Source: Novosphingopyxis sp965218915 | Lineage (GTDB): Bacteria > Pseudomonadota > Alphaproteobacteria > Sphingomonadales > Sphingomonadaceae | Direction of reading: 5' to 3' | Assembly: GCF_965218915.1 (NCBI RefSeq) | Contig: NZ_OZ244708.1 | Coordinates: 2,790,001-2,854,000, forward strand | Length of the DNA: 64,000 nucleotides | Shown: piece by piece, positions 25,745-35,237 of the stretch | How positions within the stretch are numbered: the stretch's first letter is position 1 | Layout: every line of letters begins with the position of its first letter | The notes under the pieces: model-generated | Databases searched by the model: none | Told to the model about the DNA's origin: nothing | Seen by the model: the letters and a program-made list of their open reading frames with translations, nothing else | Program-made: the position numbers and the translations under genes

Positions 25745-27214
25745 ATGGCCGCATATATTCTGGTGATCGACGAAGGTACCACCTCCACCCGCGCGATGCT
25801 GTTCACACGGTCCGGGCAATGCTTGGACAGCGAGCAACTGGAGATCGCGCAATATTTCCCCGCGCCGGGACGCGTGGAGCAGGACGCGAACGAGATCTGG
25901 GACAAGACCCTGGCCTGCTGCCGCGCGATCATCGAGCGCGCGGGCGGTCCGCGCAGGATCGAGGCGATCGGAATCGCCAACCAGCGCGAGACGGTGGTCG
26001 CCTGGGATCGGCGCAGCGGCCGGCCGCTGTCGCGCGCGATCGTCTGGCAGGACCGCCGCACCGCGCTGCAGTGCCGCGATCTGATCGAGCGCGGCATGGA
26101 GCCGCTGGTCCAGACGCGCACCGGATTGCTGCTCGATCCCTATTTCTCGGCCACCAAGATGCGCTGGATGATCGATCATGAGGAGGAAGTCCGCGCGGCG
26201 GGCGATGCGCTGGCGTTCGGCACGATCGAAAGCTGGCTGGTGTTCAAGCTGACCGGCGGCCTGCATATTTCCGACGCCTCCAATGCCAGCCGCACCGCGC
26301 TGATGGCGCTGGAAAAGGATGAATGGGATCCGGAGATGCTGGACCTGTTTGGCGTGCCCGAAACCGCGCTCCCAGCCATCGTCGACAGCCATGGCTGCTA
26401 TGCCAAGACCGATCCGGCCATCCTGGGCAAGCCGATCGCGATCTGCGGCATGGCCGGTGATCAGCAGGCCGCGAGCATCGGCCAGGCGCGGCTGTGCCCC
26501 GGCGATACCAAGGCGACCTTCGGCACCGGTGCCTTCGTTCTTTCGAACAGCGGCACCACCCCGTCCGGCTCGTCGAACCGCCTGCTCTCGACCATCCTGT
26601 ACCAGCAGGACGGCGCGCGCCATTATGCGCTGGAGGGATCGGTGTTCGTGGCGGGCAGCCTGATCAAATGGCTGCGCGACGGGCTCGGCGTCTTGCGCGA
26701 TGCCGCCGAGACCGCCGACCTCGCCGCTTCGGTGCTCGACAATGGCGGCGTGGTCATGGTCCCGGCGTTGTCCGGTCTCGGTGCGCCGCACTGGCGGCCG
26801 GATGCGCGCGGGCTCATCGACGGACTGGATTTCTCCACCGGCAGGGCGCATCTGGCGCGCGCCGCGCTGGAATCGATGGCGCACCAGACGCACGACCTGC
26901 AGACCGCGTTTGCCGCCGACGGCGCGGCCTGGACCAGCCTCAGCATCGACGGCGGCATGGCCGCGAACGACTGGATGGCGCAGGACCTGGCCGACATCCT
27001 CGACCTGCCGGTCGAACGCCCCGATTTCATCGAGACCACCGCCCTGGGCGCGGCGATGTTGGCAGCGTGCGGCGCGGAGGTCTGCGACGACATCGCCGAA
27101 GCAACCGAGCACATGCGCGGCGAATCCCGGCTGTTCGAGCCGAAGATGACCGAAAGCACGCGCGCGCTGCGGATCGAGCAATGGCAGGAGACGCTAAGCC
27201 GCGTGATCCGCTGA
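25745..27214 (+). CDS. glpK: Glycerol kinase
   Basis: A 489-residue FGGY-family kinase that phosphorylates glycerol to glycerol-3-phosphate, the GlpD substrate. It starts YILVIDEGTTSTRAMLF and has the family motifs VWQDRRTA, DASNASRTALMAL, MAGDQQAASIGQA and, near the C-terminus, SLSIDGGMAANDWMAQ. The ATG at 25745 follows the GCGAGAGGCACGGCC stretch; the frame is open far upstream, but that part is antisense to glpD and has no similarity. Usual length for the family is ~500. Confidence 0.94.
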   Translation: MAAYILVIDEGTTSTRAMLFTRSGQCLDSEQLEIAQYFPAPGRVEQDANEIWDKTLACCRAIIERAGGPRRIEAIGIANQRETVVAWDRRSGRPLSRAIVWQDRRTALQCRDLIERGMEPLVQTRTGLLLDPYFSATKMRWMIDHEEEVRAAGDALAFGTIESWLVFKLTGGLHISDASNASRTALMALEKDEWDPEMLDLFGVPETALPAIVDSHGCYAKTDPAILGKPIAICGMAGDQQAASIGQARLCPGDTKATFGTGAFVLSNSGTTPSGSSNRLLSTILYQQDGARHYALEGSVFVAGSLIKWLRDGLGVLRDAAETADLAASVLDNGGVVMVPALSGLGAPHWRPDARGLIDGLDFSTGRAHLARAALESMAHQTHDLQTAFAADGAAWTSLSIDGGMAANDWMAQDLADILDLPVERPDFIETTALGAAMLAACGAEVCDDIAEATEHMRGESRLFEPKMTESTRALRIEQWQETLSRVIR

Positions 27215-27288
27215 ACGGCGCGGCGATACGCCATCGCAGAAGGGATTTTGCCGTCACCCCGTCGAGGTCTGCAACGGCAGCGCCGGCA

Positions 27289-28119
27289 TCAATGCTTCTG
27301 GTCGATCCAGACGTTGCGATAGGCCATGTAGCCCAGCCCCGTGGCAAGCAGCAGGAACAGGATCACCGCCCAGCCGGTCTGCTTGCGCGCGGGCAGCTTG
27401 GGCTCGGCCGTCCAGATCAGGAATGCGCTGACGTCCTTGGCCATTTGCGGGAGCGTCGACCGGGTGCCGTCGTCGTAGGTCACTTGGCCCGCGCTCGTCA
27501 GCGGCGGCGGCATCGCTAGGTTCAAGTTGGCGAACCAAGGATTGTAATGCAGCCCCATCGGCGGGCGGTTGGCTTCTGGCAGGTTCGCCGGCACCGGACG
27601 ATAGCCGATCAGCAACGAATAGACATAGGGCGCGCCGCCTTCGCGCGCCTTGCTTATCAGCGAAAGATCCGGCGGCACCGCATTGTTGTTGGCGGCGCGC
27701 GCGGCGACCTCGTTCGGATAGGGCGAGGGGAAGTGATCGATCGGCAGCGAGGGACGCGTGGCCGCCTCGCCGGTATCCGGATTGATCGACGGCGATTCGA
27801 TCGGCCATTCGGCGGCGATCGTCTTCACCTGGTCTTCGGAATAGCCCAGATCGGTCAGGTTGCGGAACGACACCTGATGCAGGCTGTGGCAGGCGGCGCA
27901 GACCTCGCGGAATATCTTCAGCCCGCGCTGCAGCTGCGCCTTGTCATAGGTACCGAGCGGACCATCGCTTGGAAAATGGACGTCCAGCGGCTCGCGGTGA
28001 AACTCGTGCTCCACGCTTTTTTCGGGCGGATTGCTAATATAATCCACCAGCCCCGCCCCGAACGACCAGACCAGCATGCCGACGAGAAAGACGCCGAGAA
28101 GGTTGAGAAGGATTTTCAT
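27289..28119 (-). CDS. petC: Cytochrome c1 of the bc1 complex
   Basis: A 276-residue membrane-anchored cytochrome c1. It has an N-terminal hydrophobic signal segment, the haem site VCAACHSLHQVSFRNL (C74, C77, H78), PDLSLISKAREGGAPYVYSLL and a Met ligand expected in NLAMPPPLTS. A C-terminal transmembrane anchor (ILFLLLATGLGYMAYRN) follows. Last gene of the fbc operon, 17 bp after cytochrome b. It passes electrons from the Rieske centre to soluble or membrane cytochrome c. Confidence 0.95.
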   Translation of the reverse strand: MKILLNLLGVFLVGMLVWSFGAGLVDYISNPPEKSVEHEFHREPLDVHFPSDGPLGTYDKAQLQRGLKIFREVCAACHSLHQVSFRNLTDLGYSEDQVKTIAAEWPIESPSINPDTGEAATRPSLPIDHFPSPYPNEVAARAANNNAVPPDLSLISKAREGGAPYVYSLLIGYRPVPANLPEANRPPMGLHYNPWFANLNLAMPPPLTSAGQVTYDDGTRSTLPQMAKDVSAFLIWTAEPKLPARKQTGWAVILFLLLATGLGYMAYRNVWIDQKH

Positions 28120-28136
28120 CGGAAGTCGTCGATCCT

Positions 28137-29474
28137 TTATTCGGCCGGCTGGGGCTGGGTGTCGCTACCCATGCCCGGGAGCGCGTCGCGCTCGCCCTTG
28201 ATGTCATGCTTGTGCAGCACCGCCTCGGTGATCGAACCGGGAAGCGGCAGCGGCTTCTCGAAATGCGAGATCAGCGGCAGAATGATCAGAAAATGCGCGA
28301 AATAATAGGCCGATGCGAGCTGGCCCAGCATTACCCACGGCTCCTCGGCCGGCTGCACGCCGCAAAATCCCAGAACCAGGATATCCGCCACCAGCAGCCA
28401 GAAGGCGATCTTGAACTTGGGCCGGTAATTGCCCGAACGCACCGGGCTGTTGTCGAGCCAGGGCAGGAAGAACAGGATCAGGATCGATGCGAACATCGCC
28501 GTCACGCCCAGCAGCTTTGCAGGCACGATCGTGAACAGGCCGAAGAAACTGAGATCGACGGTAAACGCCCGCAGGATTGCGTAGAACGGCCAGAAATACC
28601 ATTCGGGCACGATGTGCGCGGGCGTCGAAAGCGGATTGGCCGCGATATAATTGTCCGGATGCCCGAGTGAATTGGGCAGGAAGAACACCAGGATCGCGAA
28701 CAGGATCAGAAAGACGCCCAGACCGAAACCGTCCTTGGCGGTGTAATAGGGATGGAACGGCACGGTGTCCTGCGGACCCTTGACTGACACACCCGTGGGG
28801 TTGTTGGAGCCCGGAATATGCAGCGCCCAGATGTGCAGGATGATGGTGCCCGCGATCACGAACGGCAGCAGATAGTGCAGCGAGAAAAAGCGATTCAGCG
28901 TTGCCTGGTCGGGCACGAAGCCGCCGAGCAGCCACTGGCGGATCGGCTCGCCGACGATCGGGATCGCCGAGAAGAAGCCGGTGATCACCTGCGCGCCCCA
29001 GAAGCTCATCTGCCCCCACGGCAGCACATAGCCCATGAAGGCGGTGGCCATCATCAGCAGGAAGATGACCAGGCCGAGCAGCCAGATCATCTCGCGCGGG
29101 GCCTTGTAGCTGCCATAATAGAGGCCGCGAAAGATATGGATATAGACCACGATGAAGAAGAAGCTCGCGCCATTGCTGTGCGCGTAGCGCATCAGCCAGC
29201 CGGAATTGACGTCGCGCATCAACATCTCGACGCTGTCGAAAGCGACGCCGATATCGGCGCGGTAATGCATCGCCAGGATGATGCCGGTAACGATCTGGAT
29301 GACCAGCGCCACGCCGGCGAGCACACCGAAATTCCAGAAATAGTTGAGGTTGCGCGGCACCGGATAGCCCGCGCCCACCGCGTTGTAGACCAGCCGCGGA
29401 AGCGGCAGGCGCTCGTCGATCCAGCGCATCGCCGGATTTTTCGGCTCGTAATGTGCGGCCCAGGGAAAGCTCAT
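28137..29474 (-). CDS. petB: Cytochrome b of the bc1 complex
   Basis: A 445-residue polytopic cytochrome b. The first haem-ligand helix is marked by HYRADIGVAFDSVEMLMRDV and MRYAHSNGASFFF. GYVLPWGQMSFWGAQV marks the quinol-oxidising region, HYLLPFVIAGTIILHIWALH the second His pair and PEWYFWPFYAILRAF the PEWY motif. It forms both quinone sites of the complex. It sits 10 bp after the Rieske gene in the order fbcF-fbcB-fbcC. Confidence 0.96.
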   Translation of the reverse strand: MSFPWAAHYEPKNPAMRWIDERLPLPRLVYNAVGAGYPVPRNLNYFWNFGVLAGVALVIQIVTGIILAMHYRADIGVAFDSVEMLMRDVNSGWLMRYAHSNGASFFFIVVYIHIFRGLYYGSYKAPREMIWLLGLVIFLLMMATAFMGYVLPWGQMSFWGAQVITGFFSAIPIVGEPIRQWLLGGFVPDQATLNRFFSLHYLLPFVIAGTIILHIWALHIPGSNNPTGVSVKGPQDTVPFHPYYTAKDGFGLGVFLILFAILVFFLPNSLGHPDNYIAANPLSTPAHIVPEWYFWPFYAILRAFTVDLSFFGLFTIVPAKLLGVTAMFASILILFFLPWLDNSPVRSGNYRPKFKIAFWLLVADILVLGFCGVQPAEEPWVMLGQLASAYYFAHFLIILPLISHFEKPLPLPGSITEAVLHKHDIKGERDALPGMGSDTQPQPAE

Positions 29475-29484
29475 CGGTCGGTCC

Positions 29485-30051
29485 TCAGCCTATCTGAACG
29501 ACGGTGTCGGAAGAAAATGTGTAAGGTGGCACTTCGAGGTTTCTCGGTGCCGGACCCTGCCGGATGCGGGCGGCGGTATCGTAAGCCGAACCGTGGCACG
29601 GGCAGAAATAGCCGCCGAACGGCCCCTTGTTCTCGCCTTCGCCCGCGCCCAGCGGGATACAGCCGAGATGGGTGCAAACCGCCAACGTGATCAGCCAGTT
29701 CTCCTTACCCTCCTCGGTCCGCTCCTGCAGCGTCTGCGGATCGCGCAGCGTGGCAACGTTCACCGCATTCGCCTCGGCGATTTCACTGGGCGTCAGATTG
29801 CGCACGAAGATCGGCTGCTTGCGCCAGGTGCTCTTGATCGCCTGGCCCGGCTGGATCGAGGAGATATCGATCTCGGTCGACGACAAGGCGAGCACATCCG
29901 CGCTGGGGTTCATCTGGTTGACCAGCGGAATCACCGCGACCGTCGCGCCGACGCCGGCGACGGCTACCGCAGCGATATTGATGAAATCGCGCCGGCGCAC
30001 GCCCTCTTCGCCTTCCTTGAGGACCGGATCAGCCTGTTCGACCGTTGCCAT
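29485..30051 (-). CDS. petA: Rieske iron-sulfur protein of the bc1 complex
   Basis: A 188-residue Rieske subunit. A twin-arginine motif (RRRDFINIAAVAVAG) and hydrophobic anchor give Tat-dependent insertion. Cluster ligands are in CTHLGCIPLG and CPCHGSAYD. The ATG at 30051 is chosen because AGG lies about eight bases upstream; an in-frame ATG at 30066 is possible. First gene of the bc1 operon. The 240 bp upstream to trmL must hold the operon promoter. Confidence 0.95.
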   Translation of the reverse strand: MATVEQADPVLKEGEEGVRRRDFINIAAVAVAGVGATVAVIPLVNQMNPSADVLALSSTEIDISSIQPGQAIKSTWRKQPIFVRNLTPSEIAEANAVNVATLRDPQTLQERTEEGKENWLITLAVCTHLGCIPLGAGEGENKGPFGGYFCPCHGSAYDTAARIRQGPAPRNLEVPPYTFSSDTVVQIG

Positions 30052-30307
30052 GCAAGACCTTTGCAAATGTTGCGCGCATGACCTGACGCCGCCGGGGAGA
30101 CACGGGCTTCCTGGAGGCCGAGGCGGATCGGTTCGTCGATCCAGCGCTTCGATTCAGCGGGCCTGATAGCCGGGCACGCCCACCCTGCCAACCGCTTTTT
30201 AGTATAGTGCGGCACCGTAACGATCGGCTGCGCAAGCCGTTTCGAGACCGCAACGGAATTGGCCTATGCGCTTCAACTTTCGCGCGATGCGGGTTACTGC
30301 CAGTGCC

Positions 30308-30757
30308 ATGCAGATTGCCCTGTTTCAGCCCGATATCGCCGGCAATGTCGGTACCATCCTGCGCCTCGCCGCCTGCTTCGGCGTGCCGTGCGACATCATC
30401 GAACCGTGTGGCTTTGCCTTTTCGGACCGCGCGCTGAGACGTGCGGGCATGGACTATGCCGAGGCCGCGAGCGTGACGCGCCATGCCGACTGGCGGCATT
30501 ATTCCGGGGCGCGGGCGGGCAGACGCCTCGTCCTGCTCAGCAGCAAGGCCGAACGCTCGCTCTACGATTTTCCGTTCGATGCCGAAGATCAGCTGATTTT
30601 CGGATCGGAAAGCGCAGGCGTGCCGGACGACGTGCGCGGGGCGGTTGGCGAAGCGCTTCGCATTCCGATGAAACCGGGCTTCCGCTCGCTCAATCTGGCG
30701 GTCGCCGCTGGCATCGCGCTCTCCGAGGCGCTACGCCGGAGCGGACGGTTTCGATGA
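30308..30757 (+). CDS. trmL: tRNA (cytidine(34)-2'-O)-methyltransferase TrmL
   Basis: A compact 149-residue SPOUT methyltransferase that modifies the wobble base of leucine tRNAs. It begins MQIALFQPDIAGNVGTILRL and ends in the knot with LIFGSESAGVPDDV and IPMKPGFRSLNLAVAAGIAL, the TrmL hallmarks. The frame is open from 30266, but the ATG at 30308 matches the family start. hemF begins 17 bp downstream. Confidence 0.92.
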   Translation: MQIALFQPDIAGNVGTILRLAACFGVPCDIIEPCGFAFSDRALRRAGMDYAEAASVTRHADWRHYSGARAGRRLVLLSSKAERSLYDFPFDAEDQLIFGSESAGVPDDVRGAVGEALRIPMKPGFRSLNLAVAAGIALSEALRRSGRFR

Positions 30758-30774
30758 CGCGTTAGAGGATCAGC

Positions 30775-31656
30775 ATGCCAGGCCACTCCCCCGACACCAC
30801 CGGTCTCGCGCTGGACAACCAGCAGACGCGCGCCCGCGCCTGGTTCGAGGAACTGCGCGACCGGATATGCGCCGCGTTCGCGACGATCGAGCGCGAGGCG
30901 GGATCGGACGCCTCGTTCGATTATGCCGACTGGCAGCGCGAGGACCCTGAGGGTCAGCCGGGCGGCGGCGGCGTGCGCGGGGTGATGAAGGGCGAGGTGT
31001 TCGAAAAGGTCGGCGTCAACGTCTCCACCGTCGGCGGCGCGTTCAACCCGGATTTCGCGCGATCGATCAACGGCGCCGAGGACGATCCGAGCTTCCTCGC
31101 CACCGGCATCAGCTTGGTCGCGCATATGGCCAATCCGCATGTGCCCGCGGTGCATATGAACATGCGCTTCCTCAGCACCACCAAGCGCTGGTTCGGCGGC
31201 GGCGCGGACCTCAATCCGCCGATCCCCTATGATGAAGACACCGCGAGCTTCCACGCCCGTCTGCGCGCCGCCTGCAGCCCCTATGGTCCGGACGTGTACG
31301 AACGCTATTCCAAATGGGCCGAGGAATATTTCTTCATCCCGCACCGCGGCGTCCACCGCGGCGTCGGCGGCATCTTCTACGACCATCTGGAAACTGGCAG
31401 CGACGCGCTGTTCGAACGCAATTTCCGCTTCACCCGCGATGTCGGCGAGGCGTTTCTGGACATCTATCCCGCGATCGTGCGCCGGCGCATGGACCACAGC
31501 TGGGACGACGAGGATCGCGCGCGTATGCTCGCCTGGCGCGGGCGCTATGCCGAATTCAACCTGATCTACGACCGTGGGACGCTGTTCGGCCTCAAGACCG
31601 GCGGCAATATCGACGCGATCCTGATGAGCCTGCCGCCCGAGGCCCGCTGGGACTGA
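30775..31656 (+). CDS. hemF: Oxygen-dependent coproporphyrinogen III oxidase
   Basis: A 293-residue HemF that converts coproporphyrinogen III to protoporphyrinogen IX in haem synthesis. Conserved segments include GGGGVRGVMKGEVFEKVGVN, VHMNMRFLSTTKRWFGGGADLNP, FFIPHRGVHRGVGGIFYDHL and EFNLIYDRGTLFGLKTGGN. GAGGATCAGC precedes the ATG. Located beside the bc1 operon, whose cytochromes need haem, though on the other strand. Confidence 0.95.
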   Translation: MPGHSPDTTGLALDNQQTRARAWFEELRDRICAAFATIEREAGSDASFDYADWQREDPEGQPGGGGVRGVMKGEVFEKVGVNVSTVGGAFNPDFARSINGAEDDPSFLATGISLVAHMANPHVPAVHMNMRFLSTTKRWFGGGADLNPPIPYDEDTASFHARLRAACSPYGPDVYERYSKWAEEYFFIPHRGVHRGVGGIFYDHLETGSDALFERNFRFTRDVGEAFLDIYPAIVRRRMDHSWDDEDRARMLAWRGRYAEFNLIYDRGTLFGLKTGGNIDAILMSLPPEARWD

Positions 31657-31682
31657 GCGGGTGCGCGGCGGGCCCTTCTCTG

Positions 31683-32441
31683 CTAGAAGGTTTCTTCGAG
31701 CACGCGCTGGTCGAAGCTGCTGGTCAGTTGACGGTAGATGGCCGCATAAACTGCAGCCAACACCACGCTGAACACCGCGCTGGCCGCCGAACTGACGATA
31801 TTGTTGGCGAACAACGCGGCCTCCTGCGGCAGCAGCAGGCCGATCGGAATACCGATCACCGCGGTTGCCGCCACCAGCGCGACCAGCCCGACGATGAACA
31901 CGATCAGCAGGAAGAAGAAGATGCGCAGGCTGTTGCCCTTGGTTGCGCGCCAGGAGCGCTTCATTGCCTCGATGGGATTGGCAATGTTTTCCGCGGCGAT
32001 CACCGCACCGCCCAACGAAAATTTGATCGCCAGATAAATCCCCGGAATTACCAACAGAAAAAACCCGATCAGAACTAAAATCCCGGTCAGAATACCGAGC
32101 AGCAGAAACGGTATGAACAATTTCAGCGCCGTAATCAGCGCCTCGCCGATGGTCTGGTTACTGCGCAGAAAAACCACGTAGAGCGCGATTGAACCGATCA
32201 TCGAAACCAATATGCCCAGGATGAGAAACCAGCCGTTGGCAGTGAACCACTGCTCGTACACAGTCATGACCTGATTATAAGTCTGCACGCCGGACGCATC
32301 GATATTGCCGGCGAGATAACCCAAAACGATCTGCGGCAGGAACAGGAATACACCCGCAATGGCGAGCGCCGCCTCCTTGTGCGCCGACAACAAGGCGAGC
32401 GCCTCGCTCCACGCGTTCGAAAAATCCAGTTTCTGCGACAT
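31683..32441 (-). CDS. Polytopic membrane protein of unknown function
   Basis: A 252-residue protein with about six membrane segments, including a very hydrophobic stretch ending LLVIPGIYLAIKFSLGGAVI. The conserved-looking VIAAENIANPIEAMKRSWRATKGN resembles the loop seen in bacterial 'glycerophosphodiester phosphodiesterase membrane domain' and related proteins; no catalytic domain is attached. The ATG at 32441 (MSQKLDFSNAWSEAL) is chosen; upstream in-frame codons to 32561 look non-coding. Convergent with hemF, divergent from lipB. Function not assigned. Confidence 0.7.
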   Translation of the reverse strand: MSQKLDFSNAWSEALALLSAHKEAALAIAGVFLFLPQIVLGYLAGNIDASGVQTYNQVMTVYEQWFTANGWFLILGILVSMIGSIALYVVFLRSNQTIGEALITALKLFIPFLLLGILTGILVLIGFFLLVIPGIYLAIKFSLGGAVIAAENIANPIEAMKRSWRATKGNSLRIFFFLLIVFIVGLVALVAATAVIGIPIGLLLPQEAALFANNIVSSAASAVFSVVLAAVYAAIYRQLTSSFDQRVLEETF

Positions 32442-32541
32442 TTGAACCGATTCCCTGTTCCCGAACTCGGTTTTCCTAACCGCAGCATCCGATACTGACA
32501 AGACTTGCCGCCCGTCGTTCGTCGGTCCATCTGGACGTTCG

Positions 32542-33228
32542 ATGGAATTTCTAACCGGCAAGACAATGGCGAGACGCGAGGCGGGGATCGCGCCGGTGGA
32601 GTGGGACGTGGCCGACAGCCGCGTTCCCTATCCGCAAGCCGTGGCGCGGATGGATGCGCGGCAGGCCGCCGTCCATGCGGGCGCGGCGCGTGAGCTGGTG
32701 TGGCTGCTCGAACATCCGCCGCTCTACACCGCCGGCACCAGCGCCGATCCCTCCGAACTCCTCAGCGCGCGGCTCCCGGTGTACGAAAGCGGCCGCGGCG
32801 GGCGGTACACCTATCATGGGCCGGGCCAACGGGTCGGCTATGTCATGCTGAACCTGAACGAGCGCGGGCGCGATATCCGATGCTATGTCCGTGCACTCGA
32901 AGACTGGGTGATCGTAGCGCTGTCCGAACTGGGCATCGCCGCGCGGCGTGCCGAGGGGCGCATCGGCATCTGGTGCGACGACAGCCAACGCCGCGAGGCC
33001 AAGATCGGCGCAATCGGCGTGCGCGTGCGCAAATGGGTGACGGCGCATGGATTTTCGGTCAATGTCGATCCGAATCTCACCCATTTCGGCGGGATCGTGC
33101 CCTGCGGTATCGGCGAATTTCCGGTGACGAGCATGAAAGCACTCGGTATCGACGCAGGGCTAACCGATCTCGACGCGGCCCTGAAACGCCATTTCGAGTC
33201 CTTCCTGGCGGCGGTCGGCGGGCGATAG
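32542..33228 (+). CDS. lipB: Octanoyl-[ACP]:protein octanoyltransferase LipB
   Basis: Transfers octanoate from acyl carrier protein to lipoyl domains, the first step of lipoate assembly. Family motifs are GRGGRYTYHGPGQRVGYVML, catalytic Lys in EAKIGAIGVRVRKWVTAHGF and catalytic Cys in GIVPCGIGEFPVTS. The ATG at 32542 gives 228 residues; the ATG at 32566 is equally plausible and would remove the first eight. No lipA in the window. Confidence 0.93.
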   Translation: MEFLTGKTMARREAGIAPVEWDVADSRVPYPQAVARMDARQAAVHAGAARELVWLLEHPPLYTAGTSADPSELLSARLPVYESGRGGRYTYHGPGQRVGYVMLNLNERGRDIRCYVRALEDWVIVALSELGIAARRAEGRIGIWCDDSQRREAKIGAIGVRVRKWVTAHGFSVNVDPNLTHFGGIVPCGIGEFPVTSMKALGIDAGLTDLDAALKRHFESFLAAVGGR

Positions 33229-33235
33229 ACGGAGC

Positions 33236-33547
33236 ATGGACATGCGGCATGGAATAACGATCCTGGCGGCGCTATCGGGGTTGGCGGCGTGCGGCGGAAG
33301 GAGCGACGACGCGGCAACCGCAGACAATGGCCCGGTATCGGAAACGGTGATGGACAATGTCGACGATTTGCACGGCACGATCGGCGACGACATGATCGCG
33401 ATCGACGATGTCCGCTCGCAGGCACCGACCGCTGGCGACCAGCCAGAGAGCACCGAGGATGGGGCAAAGGTAACAGACGGCGACGTCTCCGCCGACGGCA
33501 GCCCGCCCGCTGATTCGGGGCCGAGCGACCAGGCGGACGCCGAATAG
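33236..33547 (+). CDS. Small acidic lipoprotein, 103 aa
   Basis: A signal peptide with lipobox (AALSGLAACGG) is followed by a very acidic, Asp/Glu/Ser/Pro-rich tail with no predicted fold and almost no aromatic residues. It follows lipB by 7 bp with GGAGC before the ATG, so it is probably co-transcribed. No family is recognised. It resembles the other low-complexity lipoprotein at 11408 only in being acidic and disordered; it lacks the Met repeats. Confidence 0.65.
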   Translation: MDMRHGITILAALSGLAACGGRSDDAATADNGPVSETVMDNVDDLHGTIGDDMIAIDDVRSQAPTAGDQPESTEDGAKVTDGDVSADGSPPADSGPSDQADAE

Positions 33548-33605
33548 ACGCGGAACGTTCCCCCCGTTCTCGCGCTGTCCTGACAAAGCCATCAGGAGCG
33601 AGCCC

Positions 33606-34970
33606 ATGAGCATCACCACCCGCAATCCCGCCACCGGCGAAAAGCTGGAGGAATATACCGAACTCAGCGCAGCCGAGATCGAGACGAAGCTGGCCAAGGC
33701 GTCGGACTGCTATGCCGACTGGAGCAAGAGCGATTACGGCACGCGGACCGTCCTGCTGTCCGCCATCGCCGACGCCTTTGAGGAACATAGCGATCAGCTC
33801 GGCCGGCAAATCACGCTGGAAATGGGCAAGACGTTCGCCTCGGCCAAGGCCGAGGCCACGAAATGCGCCACCGCCTTTCGCTATTACGCCGAGCATGGGC
33901 CCGCCTTGCTCGAGGACGTGAAATGGGAGCGCGCGGACGGCAACGTCTACACGCGCTATCTGCCGATGGGTCCGGTGCTCGCGATCATGCCGTGGAATTT
34001 CCCGCTGTGGCAGGCGGTGCGCTTCATCGCGCCGGCGATCATGGCGGGCAATGTCGGCCTGCTGAAACATGCCAGCGTCACCATGGGCTGCGCCGAGATG
34101 ATGGACGCGGTGATCCGCGGTGCCGGCGCGCCGGAGGGGTTGTTCCAGAATCTGGTGATCAAGGCCGATGCGGTGGCGGGCATCGTGGCGGACGACCGCG
34201 TGGTCGCCGCCACGCTGACCGGCAGCGAAGGCGCAGGCTCCGCGGTCGCCGAGACGGCGGGCAAGCAGCTCAAGAAGATGGTGCTGGAACTGGGCGGATC
34301 GGACCCGTTCATCGTCATGCCATCGGCCGACATCGCGGACGCCGCCGAGAAAGCGGTCAAGGCGCGCATTCAGAACACCGGGCAAAGCTGCATCTGCGGC
34401 AAGCGCATGATCGTCCATGCCGAGGTCTATGACGATTTCATGGACAAATTCCGCGAGCGTATGAAGGCGGTGAAATGGGGCGACCCGTTCGACGAGGCGA
34501 CAGCGATGGGTCCGCTTTCCAGCTTCGAGCAGCGCGACACCGTGCTGGACCAGATGAAGGAGGTCGCCAAGACCGACGCCGTCGTCGAGTTCGGCGGCGA
34601 GGCAGTGGGCGACACCGGCGCCTATATGGACGCCGGGATCATCTCGGGCATGACCACCGACAATCCGCTGATGGAGGAAGAGCTGTTCGGCCCAGTGGCG
34701 ATGGTGTTCAAAGCCAAGGACGCGGACGACGCCATCCGCATCGCCAATGCCTCGCCCTATGGTCTCGGCTCGGCGGTGTTCACGCAAGACGAAGCCGAGC
34801 AGCAACGCTTCGCCAACGAGATAGAATCGGGCATGACGGCGTTCAATCAGGTGCTGGCATCCATGCCCGAAGCCCCGTTCGGCGGCATCAAGCGCTCCGG
34901 CTACGGCCGCGAACTCAGCGCATTCGGTCTGCACGAATTCATGAATGCCAAGACGGTGTTCGCCGACTGA
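33606..34970 (+). CDS. NAD(P)-dependent succinate-semialdehyde dehydrogenase family enzyme
   Basis: A 454-residue aldehyde dehydrogenase. It has the folding motif MPWNFPLWQAVRFIAPA, NAD-binding TGSEGAGSAVAETAG, catalytic Glu in LELGGSDPFIV and catalytic Cys in QNTGQSCICGKRMIV. The short length and SITTRNPATGEKL start match the Sad/GabD2 type of succinate-semialdehyde dehydrogenase. AGGAGC is placed ten bases before the ATG. Convergent with the toxin-antitoxin pair, stop codons touching (34970/34971). Exact substrate unproven. Confidence 0.85.
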   Translation: MSITTRNPATGEKLEEYTELSAAEIETKLAKASDCYADWSKSDYGTRTVLLSAIADAFEEHSDQLGRQITLEMGKTFASAKAEATKCATAFRYYAEHGPALLEDVKWERADGNVYTRYLPMGPVLAIMPWNFPLWQAVRFIAPAIMAGNVGLLKHASVTMGCAEMMDAVIRGAGAPEGLFQNLVIKADAVAGIVADDRVVAATLTGSEGAGSAVAETAGKQLKKMVLELGGSDPFIVMPSADIADAAEKAVKARIQNTGQSCICGKRMIVHAEVYDDFMDKFRERMKAVKWGDPFDEATAMGPLSSFEQRDTVLDQMKEVAKTDAVVEFGGEAVGDTGAYMDAGIISGMTTDNPLMEEELFGPVAMVFKAKDADDAIRIANASPYGLGSAVFTQDEAEQQRFANEIESGMTAFNQVLASMPEAPFGGIKRSGYGRELSAFGLHEFMNAKTVFAD

Positions 34971-35237
34971 TCAATAATGATACCGGCACTGGAGGATTTC
35001 CAGCGCTTGCCCGTCTCCCTGACCGCGAACCCGGTAAACCAGCCGGTGCTCGTAATCGATCCGGCGCGACCACCAGCCTTTCAGATTGCCCTTGAGCGGT
35101 TCCGGCCTACCGGTGCCGCGAAATGGACCGCGCAGGCATTCGGCGATGAGTGCGTTGAGTTTTTTGAGGCCGGCCCCGCCCTCGCGCTGCCAATCGAGAT
35201 AGCCTTCCCAGCCCTCGATATCGAACGTCAGCTTCAC
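34971..35237 (-). CDS. yoeB: YoeB-type ribosome-dependent mRNA interferase toxin
   Basis: An 88-residue Txe/YoeB toxin. The C-terminal catalytic core is present: PEPLKGNLKGWWSRRIDYEH, HRLVYRVRG and the final RYHY with the conserved His/Tyr end. Key residues in E. coli YoeB (Glu46, Arg65, His83, Tyr84) have counterparts here, so it appears active. It starts with GTG overlapping the antitoxin stop (GTGA), ensuring coupled, lower translation. It cleaves mRNA at the ribosome when free of antitoxin. Confidence 0.92.
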   Translation of the reverse strand: MKLTFDIEGWEGYLDWQREGGAGLKKLNALIAECLRGPFRGTGRPEPLKGNLKGWWSRRIDYEHRLVYRVRGQGDGQALEILQCRYHY